This document shows positions 1 through 8,414 of a stretch of 64,000 bases of DNA, piece after piece. Position numbers and translations under genes: made by a program. Position 1 is the stretch's first letter, and each line of letters starts with the position of its first letter. The DNA is from Devosia riboflavina (lineage in GTDB: Bacteria; Pseudomonadota; Alphaproteobacteria; Rhizobiales; Devosiaceae). The DNA lies in the NCBI RefSeq assembly GCF_000743575.1, contig NZ_JQGC01000026.1:20403-84402 (forward strand). Direction: 5' to 3'. The notes beneath the pieces were generated by a model. It ran no database searches, was not told the origin of the DNA, and saw only the letters and a program-made list of their open reading frames with translations.

Positions 1-1
1 C

Positions 2-196
2 CAGACCCAAAATGCGGCAATTTCGGGCAGCACCGAGATCGGCCTTTATGGTGGTCTTGGTCTCAAGGCCGAGATCAGCTCTTCGGTTGCCTTGACCGCC
101 CAGTTCAATTTTTCCGGCGATGTCGCGGGCGCTGCGGGCTGGCCTCGTCGCGGACTTCTAAGCTCTACCCTCTCCCATGCACGACTGGTCCCGTGA
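2..196 (+). CDS. C-terminal fragment of a beta-rich (outer-membrane-like) protein
   Basis: An open frame enters from the left edge and stops with TGA at 194-196, giving 64 codons. The first ~45 residues alternate polar and small/hydrophobic residues (for example GSTEIGLYGGLGLKAEI, SSSVALTAQFNF), the pattern of amphipathic beta strands as in autotransporter or porin barrels. The last ~18 residues (from GWPRRGLL) lose this pattern and do not end in the aromatic residue usual for a barrel, so the true 3' end may have been replaced. The stop codon lies inside a terminator hairpin. The gene body is outside the window, so the family is a guess; the coding call itself is moderate. Confidence 0.4.
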   Translation, partial: QTQNAAISGSTEIGLYGGLGLKAEISSSVALTAQFNFSGDVAGAAGWPRRGLLSSTLSHARLVP

Positions 197-215
197 GCAA
201 TCACGGGGCTTTTTG
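190..215 (+). terminator. Rho-independent terminator
   Basis: Perfect 7-bp stem CCCGTGA / TCACGGG with a GCAA loop, followed by GCTTTTTG. It overlaps the stop codon of the fragment entering from the left edge and ends that transcript before the convergent recombinase cassette. Confidence 0.8.
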
Positions 216-528
216 TTCGTCTTTGCAAGGAAAAGGCCGCCTTCGCCCGCGAGAGGTCAGGCGCGGCCACAGTCCTTTCCCGGCAGTGCGGAGTGGGACT
301 TTGTGCAGAACCCGAAGGGTCTGCGCGCGGTATGATGGCGGTTGCTAACGTTCGATCGTCCCGGCGCGGGTTACCGATTGGGCCCGACGAAAGCCTGAAA
401 ATCGCAGGACGAGGCTCAACTCGCCGGTATGAGTTCATTGGCGCAGGTCCGAGATCTCGGGCACTTGGGCGACAGAGCCGAATGACGCACAAAGGTAGAC
501 GCGCCCTGGGCGTGAGCTACCATGCCCG
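216..528. other. Gene-free stretch at the end of the recombinase cassette
   Basis: No convincing gene on either strand. It separates the terminator of the left-edge gene from the 3' end of the tyrosine recombinase. Since recombinases commonly sit at one end of their element, an attachment site could lie here, but I could not identify a repeat of this segment beyond the far side of the cassette. Confidence 0.4.
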
Positions 529-1422
529 TTACTTCCATACGTCGAGATCAACGTGCTCGATGTAGCGCGCTACGACGTTCACGGACTTCCACCCGCCGGC
601 CCGCATGATCTGTGGCAAGCCAAACCCATTGATCGTCAGCTGCTGCGCCGCTCCGACCCTCAGGGAATGGCCAGACACCCTCTCGCTCATGAGGGCATCG
701 ATACCGGCGCGATCGCAGAGCTTCTTTAGGACACGGCCCACGATCAGTGGTTCGAGATAGAGTGCCCGCACCCGCTCGCCATAGACGGGGCGGAGTAGAG
801 GTCCTCGCGAAATTCCCGCTTCCTTTAGCCAGCGGCGGAAGAGGTCGCTGGACGCTTTGGACAGTTTTGCAGTGCGTCCGGCGCCCTCAGGATCATTCTT
901 GGCTCGACGGACCAGCACCGTGTAACGGCCGTCGGATGTTGGACTGAAGTCGTCGATGGAGAGGGCGACGAGCTCACCGCGCCGGCAAAGCGTGTCAAAA
1001 CCCACGCTGACTAGGACCTTGTCCCTGAGGCCAATGAGATCATCGCCGCAGACGGCAAGCAATTGATCGCGCAGACTTGCAGTTACGCCATGGGCCTGTT
1101 TGGGGCGGGATGGTTGCGCCCGGCGCACGCGCCGCATGGCAAGTTGGACTTCCTCGCTTTGCGTCGGATCGCCGAGGTCGCAGAGATGGTGAATGCGACG
1201 CAAGGCGCAGAGCCGGCGTTTCACCGTGTTTGGCTTAAGGCGCATGCCTTCGGCATCGATATAGGAAACGATGGTGGTCGACGCCGCTGGCAGCGCTTTG
1301 AGGCGCTTCTTGCGGCACCATCTGAGGAATGCTCCGAAATCGCTGCGGTAGGACCGCAGCGTATGTTCGGAATAGGCGCCATCGAGGCGGCGCAGGGTCT
1401 TACGCCAGGGAACCATCGACAT
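529..1422 (-). CDS. Tyrosine recombinase / phage-type integrase
   Basis: Site-specific DNA recombinase of 297 residues, the usual length for XerC/D-like or phage integrases. A SAM-like core-binding domain (about 15-105, with the SEHTLRSYRSDF stretch) precedes a catalytic domain whose full active-site set is visible: R148 (RRGEL), K175, H252-x-x-R255 (GHSLR), W278 (GGWKS) and nucleophile Y287 (ARYIE). Two ATGs six bases apart follow a GAGGAGGAGG run; the second, at 1416, has the better spacing. The start overlaps the end of the upstream AAA+/M41 gene by about 20 bases, so translation is probably coupled. This places the recombinase last in a three-gene operon with a nuclease-like and a protease-like gene, and suggests the cassette is or was mobile. 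Confidence 0.93.
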   Translation of the reverse strand: MSMVPWRKTLRRLDGAYSEHTLRSYRSDFGAFLRWCRKKRLKALPAASTTIVSYIDAEGMRLKPNTVKRRLCALRRIHHLCDLGDPTQSEEVQLAMRRVRRAQPSRPKQAHGVTASLRDQLLAVCGDDLIGLRDKVLVSVGFDTLCRRGELVALSIDDFSPTSDGRYTVLVRRAKNDPEGAGRTAKLSKASSDLFRRWLKEAGISRGPLLRPVYGERVRALYLEPLIVGRVLKKLCDRAGIDALMSERVSGHSLRVGAAQQLTINGFGLPQIMRAGGWKSVNVVARYIEHVDLDVWK

Positions 1423-3466
1423 CCTCCTCCTCGAGGTCTTGATTTAGTGGCCTTTGCAGCAGGACATGGCTTGCCGCTTCGAGGTGGAACCTGTCGGCCT
1501 CGCCGCCTGCCCTCTCCGCCCTCGGTAGCTCTGGAGGCTCATCTTGAACCCGTCCCATGGGTGCGGAAACGCTGCGGGCGCTGTCGAGGGCGGCATCCGC
1601 CAAAGCTTCCAGCCACTGCTGGGCCGAGAACACCTTCTCACTGATCAGTCGTTCAGCAAGGGTGAGGACCAGATCGCGATCCTGCCGCACGATAGCGCGA
1701 GCGCGATCGAGCGCCTGCCATAGCTTCTTGCCGATATCGCGGCGCAGATCCGCATGCCCGGCAATGGTGCCAAGCACATGCCGCGAGGCGAGCCCCTCGT
1801 AAAGCCCCTGGGTCTCATAGGCCGAGAGGAGGAGCTGGGTGGCTTCGGCAAGATCGCTTTCGGCCCCCGAATTGGCCCCCTGCCCCACGACCATGTCGGC
1901 GGCGCGGCCGCCGAGTGCCAGGGTGACATAGTCCATCACCTGGTCCCAGGTCGGCATCAGGGTCGTCTTACGGGCGACGGTACGGCCTGAGGACGCACCC
2001 GAGGGAATGATCGATACCAATTCCACGACAAGGCCCAATCTATGGGCGACGAGGGCATGGCCGATCTCGTGAATGGCGACGGTCCGAATGTCGGCCGCGG
2101 TGCGGTCTTCCCGCGGCACCACCTGGGCAAGAATGTCGCCGAGGAGAAGCGAACGCTTTTCAGCGCGTGCCAGTCCCCGAGCCTCCTTGACCCAGCCCTC
2201 GATCCTGGCGGGCGTTGCCCCCTGCCCCAGCCTTCCGAGCCGGCTGAGATCGGTTTGGGCGAGATCATCGCCGAGGTAATGGCGCAGCACGGCAATGACC
2301 TCTTCTTCGCTCTCCGGCGGCAGCACGGAAATACGCTCCTGCAGACGCCCGGGCCGCACGAGCGCATCGTCGAGGCGATTGTAGTAATTGGTGGCGCCAA
2401 GAAGGAGGATGGGCCGGCCCGACTTTCGCATCGTGTCGATCTCGGTCAGGATCAGGGTCACGACCGGTGTCCACCAGTCGCGACCGCGATTGTCGATACT
2501 GGCCCGGTTCGGGATGGCATCCAGTTCATCGAGCAACCCAACCGCGGGAGCGCGCGACACGAGCGTTTCGAAGAATTTCCGCGCATTGCGCGATACCCCG
2601 CCCAATGCCCCATCGCCCGTGGCAAACCACGAGCCTACACTGGTCGGCACGAAGGCCCAGCCGCTCGATTGCGCAAGGCTCTCGGCGATCAGGGTCTTGC
2701 CGGTGCCGGGCGGACCTTCGAGCACGGCCGGGATCAGACGATCGGCGCCAAGATCGCCGGTGCTGACAGCCCTAAGATCGGCCAGAACCTGGTCGGCCCA
2801 GGCCCGAACATTGGCCGTCAGCGGCAGATCGCTGAGGACTGGGGCGGTATAGGTTTGCGATGGTGGGGCATTCCGATCGATCCGGATCGCGCGGCGGAGA
2901 TTGCGCACGCATTGCTTTGCGCTCATGCCGGGGCGCAGCAGCGTTGCAATGAGGTCGATCTCGAGATCGGCCATTGAAGAGGTCACGCCGCGGGCAATGG
3001 ACCCTGTCATCCTTCGGATCGCCCGGCGCAGCAAGGCCGTCGTGAGGGCCGGAATGACGATGGTGACATCGACGCCGGCCAGCACATCTTCATGGAGGAG
3101 ATCGCCCGGATTCTGGGTGATATAGAGCACGCTCCGTCCCGTCTGTAGCCATTGCAGCTCCTCCTTGCCGACCCGCTGTGACCCCTTGCCGGATTTGTAC
3201 CGCTCGGCGACACCGCGCACGGCCGGGGCATCGGCCATGGTCTTGATGGCCCGGCTCATCAGCGGGATCCATTCGGCATTGGGCACGACGAGCACGATGA
3301 CCGAAGGATGCCGCTTGACGAGAGCCTGCATCTTCTTGGTGAAAGCCGCCTCGAGGACGGTCTTGGCAAGGACGACGCCGGCATCCTTGTCCGAACGGGG
3401 TTTGAAATTCTCCGGGACGTCGTCTTCCCGCTCACTGGTGTCGTTGGTGTCATCAAGACCAAACAT
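1400..3466 (-). CDS. Soluble FtsH-like AAA+ ATPase / M41-type zinc metalloprotease
   Basis: 688 residues. Order: N-terminal region of unknown fold (1-240), AAA+ module with Walker A GPPGTGKT (251-258), Walker B LLDELDA (311-317) and a RPGR arginine motif (371-374), then a metalloprotease-like domain with zinc motif HEIGH (466-470) and a downstream GAESDLAEAT stretch that matches the FtsH segment carrying the third, acidic zinc ligand. Unlike FtsH it has no transmembrane helices, so it should act in the cytoplasm as an ATP-driven unfoldase-protease. ATG at 3466 follows GCGGAG; an earlier in-frame ATG lies inside the upstream gene and lacks this. It sits between a GIY-YIG protein (76-base gap) and a recombinase (overlap). 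Function inferred from motifs; the substrate is unknown. Confidence 0.88.
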   Translation of the reverse strand: MFGLDDTNDTSEREDDVPENFKPRSDKDAGVVLAKTVLEAAFTKKMQALVKRHPSVIVLVVPNAEWIPLMSRAIKTMADAPAVRGVAERYKSGKGSQRVGKEELQWLQTGRSVLYITQNPGDLLHEDVLAGVDVTIVIPALTTALLRRAIRRMTGSIARGVTSSMADLEIDLIATLLRPGMSAKQCVRNLRRAIRIDRNAPPSQTYTAPVLSDLPLTANVRAWADQVLADLRAVSTGDLGADRLIPAVLEGPPGTGKTLIAESLAQSSGWAFVPTSVGSWFATGDGALGGVSRNARKFFETLVSRAPAVGLLDELDAIPNRASIDNRGRDWWTPVVTLILTEIDTMRKSGRPILLLGATNYYNRLDDALVRPGRLQERISVLPPESEEEVIAVLRHYLGDDLAQTDLSRLGRLGQGATPARIEGWVKEARGLARAEKRSLLLGDILAQVVPREDRTAADIRTVAIHEIGHALVAHRLGLVVELVSIIPSGASSGRTVARKTTLMPTWDQVMDYVTLALGGRAADMVVGQGANSGAESDLAEATQLLLSAYETQGLYEGLASRHVLGTIAGHADLRRDIGKKLWQALDRARAIVRQDRDLVLTLAERLISEKVFSAQQWLEALADAALDSARSVSAPMGRVQDEPPELPRAERAGGEADRFHLEAASHVLLQRPLNQDLEEEDVDGSLA

Positions 3467-3542
3467 GGCATGGCTCCGCTGGCGGATCGGCACGAAGCCC
3501 GATCCGCATGAATGAGAAAAAGCTGGAAAGAGTTGGTGGGCC

Positions 3543-4898
3543 TCAGGCCGCGAGGGAGCCCTGGTCCCCGGCATCGGGATCGAACGCGCCGTCGATCGGC
3601 TGCCAGCCGCCGCGCCCCTGGCCTTTGGAACCGAGCACGAAATGCATGGCCCCACTGCCCGAACGGAAGGCGATGTCGCGTGTCAGCACATAGTGCTCGC
3701 CGGTGTCGGAGAATTCGAGAACGCCCGAGGACAGCCAGGCCGCCCGCAGATAGCTCGCCGAGGCATTGGCGCTGGCGACCGTGTCGAGCCGGATGTCGGA
3801 GCCGGCCAGGAGCAGCCAGTCGTCCTCGTCCCGTTTGGCCGCAAGAGCGATGAGATTGTGTCCGAAGGAGAGTTCGAAGACCTCGCCCTCAGGCGGGTGG
3901 TCGAAGGGACGGATGGGGCCAAGCTGACCGCGCTCGGCCCGGGGCCCGGCCAGTGCCAGGCGCCGGCTCATATTGACAAAGAGATGCCCGTCCCGCGCCA
4001 GAGCCTCGCAGGCAAGACCCGCCATGACATTGAGCTGGTCATAGCGTTCGGGTGTGACCACTGCGCCACCCGGCGTGCCATTAACGAGCCGGACTTCCTT
4101 GGCGGCCGAGACGCGCATGTGGAGGAGCCGTTCGAGTGCGGCGGCATCGGCATCGTCGAGCCCGTCATTTTCGTCGGTAATGGTGATGATGGTGTCGACG
4201 TCTTCGATGGGTTGGGCCCCGCTTGCAACCCGTCGCCCCACGATCGACCCCACGCCCACATAGGCGCTGGTGTCGGAAAGGAGGATATAGACCCCTGCCC
4301 TTTGCAGGTCGTCAAGACTTGCAAAGGATCGGCGAGCCTCCCCGCTTCCCACATGGATGCGGGGGCGCAGGGGACTGACTGGCAAAAGCGCAAGACCTTC
4401 CGGCACCGGGTCGTCACCATGGTCTGATGAGAGCGCCACCACGGCGTGATGTTCGATTGTGCCCGGGGACTGGCCGTCATGCTGTTCCGGCCATGCGATG
4501 GCACCTTGCCCGGCATCGAGCGGGCCCTGGGGCTTGCGCGGCACGAGCGCGCCGCTCGGCGCTGCAGGATCGGGATCGTCGGGAGAGGGATGTCCGGCGC
4601 GCGTCAACAGCGCATTTTCGTCGAGAATGCCGGCCTGGAGTTCGGCCGAGATAATGCCGGCTTTGATGAGGCTCAGAATGGCCCCGACGGGATCGGCATG
4701 CCCATCGAGCGCGTCCATGACCTCGCCGATCGTTGCTGTGCCGCTGAGGTCGATTTCGCGCAGGATCAGAACCTGGTCGGTCGCTGAAATGAGCGGATGC
4801 CGGACGAGCCCGGCTTCGAGCGCGAGGGCGCTGATCTGGGATTGGATGAAAAGGGACTTGTTCGACGCGCTGGCGCCGTTAGAAGACGTATAGGTCAT
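3543..4898 (-). CDS. GIY-YIG nuclease-like protein with C-terminal DUF4357
   Basis: 451 residues. The middle holds a GIY-YIG-type core: GVYIL at 202-206, AYVGVG at 212-217, arginines at 222-223, and a downstream acidic position in ALERLL (E256) that fits the catalytic glutamate. The C-terminus (about 400-437, YVLTRDIAF...VLGS...GW) resembles DUF4357, which often follows GIY-YIG domains. Residues 20-95 look like a helical or winged-helix domain, and 100-185 is a proline-rich linker. ATG at 4898 follows AGAGG. First gene of the cassette with the AAA+/M41 protease and recombinase. The likely role is DNA cleavage or binding, but this is inferred; several catalytic positions need alignment to confirm. 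Confidence 0.75.
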   Translation of the reverse strand: MTYTSSNGASASNKSLFIQSQISALALEAGLVRHPLISATDQVLILREIDLSGTATIGEVMDALDGHADPVGAILSLIKAGIISAELQAGILDENALLTRAGHPSPDDPDPAAPSGALVPRKPQGPLDAGQGAIAWPEQHDGQSPGTIEHHAVVALSSDHGDDPVPEGLALLPVSPLRPRIHVGSGEARRSFASLDDLQRAGVYILLSDTSAYVGVGSIVGRRVASGAQPIEDVDTIITITDENDGLDDADAAALERLLHMRVSAAKEVRLVNGTPGGAVVTPERYDQLNVMAGLACEALARDGHLFVNMSRRLALAGPRAERGQLGPIRPFDHPPEGEVFELSFGHNLIALAAKRDEDDWLLLAGSDIRLDTVASANASASYLRAAWLSSGVLEFSDTGEHYVLTRDIAFRSGSGAMHFVLGSKGQGRGGWQPIDGAFDPDAGDQGSLAA

Positions 4899-5268
4899 GT
4901 TGCCTCTGTGGATGCAGAAGTGATGTGGCTCAGGCTGACGGGGTGGTTTGCGAGACCCCTCGTCGGCCGCCCGTTGCGAGCAAGCAGCCTTTCCTGACAT
5001 CGGGCGAGTTCCGCGCCGACGCTTTCAAAATCAGGATCCGTTTTCAAAAGGCAAGGGGCGCTGGGCCGACTTGCTTGTTCTTCATTAACGGTTTCCTGGT
5101 TCCTCGATAATTTGCATTGAATTGAACGGAATTTCGAGCGCTTGCGCCCGTCCCCCAGGGGCGGAGGTCGGTCCTTTTTTCGAGCCGTTTTGGGGGTCTG
5201 TCAGGCCCGGCGTTATTGGGGATGCGCGATAATGCCGGGAAGCCGGAATTAAGTATGAGCCAACCTTC
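4899..5268. other. Intergenic region upstream of the GIY-YIG/AAA+/recombinase cassette
   Basis: No gene recognised in this 370-base stretch. It must hold the promoter of the minus-strand cassette and is locally AT-richer near 5085-5130 than its surroundings. The right junction of any mobile element carrying the cassette should lie here or in the pseudogene zone just beyond. Confidence 0.4.
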
Positions 5269-5470
5269 ATGGATGGCCTCATCATCGCTTCGGTGTTCAA
5301 CCTCAGCCGCAATGGCGTGGCTGCGCCCGATCCCGTCACCTGGTGGAAGTCCGCGCCGGTCGAAAGGTCAATGTGCAGGGCGCCGAAATCGAAGGTGTCA
5401 TTAACAGCAATACCTTTGCTGTCCGTGGCGCCAACCTATCTCGTCGCTGAAGTCGTCGCCAGTTCCGATG
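5269..5470 (+). pseudogene. Decayed fragment, possibly DUF5666-like
   Basis: Coding-like text is split between plus frames. One frame reads FNLSRNGVAAPDPVT and then loses sense, while the next frame continues VEVRAGRKVNVQGAEIEG and VINSNTFAVRGANL before a stop. The pattern (basic turn, short beta strands, 'G-x-V-x-V-x-G') is weakly reminiscent of DUF5666 repeats, but I cannot assign it with confidence. It has no start signal and directly abuts a second relic on the opposite strand, so this is a graveyard next to the recombinase cassette. Confidence 0.3.
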
Positions 5471-5535
5471 CGGCGCTGATCGGCAAGACGCCGGTGCAGA
5501 TCTCCACCCTGTCCGCCTCGCTCGGCCTCGACTAC

Positions 5536-5716
5536 GATGATGGCGAGGCTTGTTGGGCCGACCTCGTTCCATATGGCGGCGACCACATCGGAGATGAACG
5601 CCGAGTAGACGATGATCAGGATGGATCCGCGGTCCAGGATCTGTGTCACGAGCGAATGGCGGCCGATGAAATTGCCGACCAGCGCAGGAGCATTTGCCCA
5701 CGATAAGCGACACCAA
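5536..5716 (-). pseudogene. Fragment of an SBF-like (YfeH-type) Na+/bile-acid symporter-family transporter
   Basis: About 60 codons on the minus strand match the conserved late segment of the SBF-like/YfeH transporter family: NFIGRHSLVTQ, then LDRGSILIIVYSAF, then VVAAIWNEV. The piece needs two frame changes near its start (LIVG, then MLLRW, then GNFIGRH lie in three frames). The sequence after AIIVVEAE is unrelated. Both ends of the gene are missing, so it is a relic and cannot make a transporter. Confidence 0.6.
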
Positions 5717-5815
5717 GATCCGTGGCTCTATATCAGCGATCGATGATTGGGCAGTATAGAGAAGTAGATGATGCCGGTTGCGCGTTTACCTTCGACTAGA
5801 ACGGTCATTATTACA

Positions 5816-5835
5816 CCGGGTGTATTCACACCCGG
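5816..5835 (-). terminator. Strong hairpin at the end of the SLC13/DUF2270 operon
   Basis: Perfect 8-bp stem CCGGGTGT / ACACCCGG with a 4-base loop. It overlaps the stop codon of the DUF2270 gene. The following bases on the minus strand (TGTAATAAT) are only weakly U-rich, so it may be a terminator or an mRNA-stabilising hairpin. Confidence 0.5.
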
Positions 5836-6515
5836 ACTTCGTCGCCCCCGCGCTCGCGCGTTGAATAGGTCGCATAGAGCAAGCACGCATAAACTGCGGC
5901 AACGATTCCGACCATCAACCAACCCGGCACTGGACCGGTGGACGCCTGTTCGACGAGAACAGCGAGTGGCCGATCTGGGTCGAGGTGGACGCCCGCCTGC
6001 AAGTCAGGCGAAGCGATCTTCAATAGCCATGCCATAAGGAGGATCAGGAACATCCAGATATAGTTCCGCCGCAGCCGCCGACCCATCGCCCTCCAGAACG
6101 AGATGCGGAATTTGGGATGTCGCAAATCCTGGGCCAACATCAGGAGCCACGGCTCGGGCCCGCTTTGCGTTACCGGCCCGAACAACTGCCCGAAATAGTG
6201 CCGCTCGAACTGGCGCACCCGCATGCGATAGACATCGAAGAAACGATAGCGCCGGGCCTCGACACCGAGGAGCAGCATCACGATGACCATGGCGAAAAGC
6301 ACGAGGCCATGGTGTGCCGTGGGCGTCGACAGGGTCACCGAGAGCATGGCGGCAACAACGGTGATGGCCCAGTTGGTCGTCAGATCGAGCCGGGATCGCC
6401 AGGCGTTCATCCGGCCCATCTCGGCGCGATAGTAGTGGATCATCGCATTTGTCGCCTCTGCCGATGTCGTTGGCAGGGAGGCTCCCGCAGAAGGCTTGTG
6501 TTCCGGTTCGCTCAT
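5826..6515 (-). CDS. DUF2270 membrane protein
   Basis: 229 residues. The core YYRAEMGRMNAWRSRLD, then TTNWAIT, and the EARRYRFFDVYRMR stretch are the hallmark of DUF2270. Hydrophobic helices are visible at about 48-67, 71-88, 150-167 and near 197-218, so it is an inner-membrane protein. The function is unknown for the family. ATG at 6515 follows a strong GAAGGAG at good spacing. It lies 31 bases after the SLC13 permease gene on the same strand, so the two are probably co-transcribed, ending at the hairpin that overlaps its stop. Confidence 0.88.
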   Translation of the reverse strand: MSEPEHKPSAGASLPTTSAEATNAMIHYYRAEMGRMNAWRSRLDLTTNWAITVVAAMLSVTLSTPTAHHGLVLFAMVIVMLLLGVEARRYRFFDVYRMRVRQFERHYFGQLFGPVTQSGPEPWLLMLAQDLRHPKFRISFWRAMGRRLRRNYIWMFLILLMAWLLKIASPDLQAGVHLDPDRPLAVLVEQASTGPVPGWLMVGIVAAVYACLLYATYSTRERGGDEVRV

Positions 6516-6546
6516 GTCGATCTCCTTCCCACTTTCATTCCCGGGC

Positions 6547-8313
6547 CTAGAGCGCCCAGACGAGCAGCAGCATGGGTACGGAAACGAGGATCACCAGTAG
6601 GGATAGAGGCAGTCCGAGACGCCAGTAGTCGCCAAAGCGGTATCCACCAGGCCCCATCACCAGCGTGTTGCACTGATGGCCGATGGGGGTGAGGAAGTCG
6701 GACCCCGCGCCAATGGCGACCGCCATCAGAAAAGCCTCGGGCTGGTAGCCGAGATCGGCGGCGAAGGTTGCCGCAATGGGCGCCATGACCAGCACGGTGG
6801 CGGCATTGTTGAGAAAAGGCGTCACCGCCATTGCGACGACGAGAATGAGCGCCAGGGCGCCATAGGCTGGCAAGACCGATGCTGTCGAGGAGAGCCAATT
6901 GGCAATCAGGTCGGTTGCGCCCGTCGTTCTCAGCGAGTCGCTGACGGGAATGAGGGCAGCCAACATGATCAGGATGGGGGCGTCGATATGCGAATAGACA
7001 TCGCGGATCGGCACAGTGCGCGTCACAACCATCAGTACCGCAGCGGTGAAAAAGGCGATCGGCACCGAAACGAGCCCCAGTGCCGTGCTGCCCATCGCCA
7101 GGACGAGAATGACAACGGGGATGATGCCGTTTCTAAAACTGCCGATCGTCAGGTTGCGCTCTACCAGCGGCAAGCAGTTCCAATCACGCAACCTTTCAGG
7201 AAGCGTGTCGAGATCACCCTGCAGCACAAGCACATCGCCAACCTGGAAGCGGATTTCGCCGAGACGATCCGTGAGACGCTTTTCCCGCCGGCTGACCGCC
7301 AATAGATTGAGGCCGGCAGCATCGAACAGGGCCAGTTCTTTCGCATTGCGGCCGACGAGTGAAGAACTGTCGCCGACCACCGCTTCGACGACGCCAACCT
7401 CCCGGGAGGACACTGCCTGGTCCCGCCTTTCAGAAAAGGCGAGCTTTCCCTGGGAGACGATCCTGTCGAGTGCATCGGGCTCGCCTTCGACGATAAGCAG
7501 TTCCCCGGCCTGAACCAGCGAGTCCGGCAGAGGCAGACGGCGCTTGCCAGTCGGCGCGATAATGCCCGTGATCATCGCTTGTCCCCCGCCGAGGCGCTGC
7601 ACGGCTCCCACCGTCTCTCCGACACTTGGAGAGTCAGCCGGCACACGAACTTCGGTCGTGTAGTTCTTGATCGCAATCGCCTGGTCGAGCGAGCTTTTTG
7701 CCTGCGTGCGCTCCGGAAGCAGGCGGTAGCAAAGGCCTAAGAAGATCACGCCGACCAAAGCCAGCGTCGCGCCGACCGGCGTGAAATCGAACATGGTGAA
7801 GGGGGCACCGGTCAGCTCCTCGCGAACCCGCGAGACGATGACGTTTGGCGAAGTGCCGATCTGGGTCATCAAGCCGCCCAGCAGCGCCCCAAAAGACATG
7901 GGCATCAGGAACAGTGAGGGGGAAACGCCCGATTTTCGCGCCATCTGGAACGCGATGGGGATCATGATGGCCAGGGCGCCGATATTCTTGATGAAGGCTG
8001 AGAGCAGCGTCACGGTCAAAACCAGAACAACGAGCTGCGCCCGCGGCGTCCGAAGATTGGGCGCAAACCGCCGCACGGCAACTTCCATCACGCCGGACCG
8101 CGCCACTGCAGCGCTGACGACGAGAGCACTGCCAACGATGACGACAATATCGTCAGAAAGACCTGAGAATGCGTCCTCGGGTGCCACAATGCCCACCGCG
8201 ACCGCCGCCAGGAGCGCGCCAACAGCGACCAGATCGTAACGCCACCTCCCCCAGACAAATGCGACCATCATGAAAAAGATTGTGCCGAAGGCGAAAATCT
8301 GAGGGATAGTCAT
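6547..8313 (-). CDS. SLC13-family permease with RCK C-terminal (TrkA-C) domains
   Basis: 588 residues: an N-terminal bundle of membrane helices (about 1-205), two tandem TrkA-C-like domains in the middle (about 215-285 and 300-385, each ending in LL-I/V-x-G-E/D-x-D), and a second helix bundle to the C-terminus with the LNNAATVLVMAPIA signature and GAGSDFLTPIGHQ. This is the architecture of the SLC13/ArsB-type 'citrate/sulfate/anion transporter' permeases. Substrate is unknown; sulfate, dicarboxylates or other anions are possible. ATG at 8313 follows GGAG; a longer start 27 bases upstream has no such site. Followed closely by DUF2270. Confidence 0.88.
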   Translation of the reverse strand: MTIPQIFAFGTIFFMMVAFVWGRWRYDLVAVGALLAAVAVGIVAPEDAFSGLSDDIVVIVGSALVVSAAVARSGVMEVAVRRFAPNLRTPRAQLVVLVLTVTLLSAFIKNIGALAIMIPIAFQMARKSGVSPSLFLMPMSFGALLGGLMTQIGTSPNVIVSRVREELTGAPFTMFDFTPVGATLALVGVIFLGLCYRLLPERTQAKSSLDQAIAIKNYTTEVRVPADSPSVGETVGAVQRLGGGQAMITGIIAPTGKRRLPLPDSLVQAGELLIVEGEPDALDRIVSQGKLAFSERRDQAVSSREVGVVEAVVGDSSSLVGRNAKELALFDAAGLNLLAVSRREKRLTDRLGEIRFQVGDVLVLQGDLDTLPERLRDWNCLPLVERNLTIGSFRNGIIPVVILVLAMGSTALGLVSVPIAFFTAAVLMVVTRTVPIRDVYSHIDAPILIMLAALIPVSDSLRTTGATDLIANWLSSTASVLPAYGALALILVVAMAVTPFLNNAATVLVMAPIAATFAADLGYQPEAFLMAVAIGAGSDFLTPIGHQCNTLVMGPGGYRFGDYWRLGLPLSLLVILVSVPMLLLVWAL

Positions 8314-8414
8314 CGAATGGGCTCCATCGGATTGGAGCAACGGCTGACAAGACGATTAGTCTATGAGGCGGAGCAATTTTTCCGCGTCACCCGCGGCAAG
8401 GGTTTCGCCCGACT

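Noticed and set aside
46..492. Minus-strand open frame of 148 codons at the left edge
   Set aside because: It runs through the terminator and opposite the partial gene; Arg/Pro/Ala-rich composition typical of a shadow frame in GC-rich DNA.
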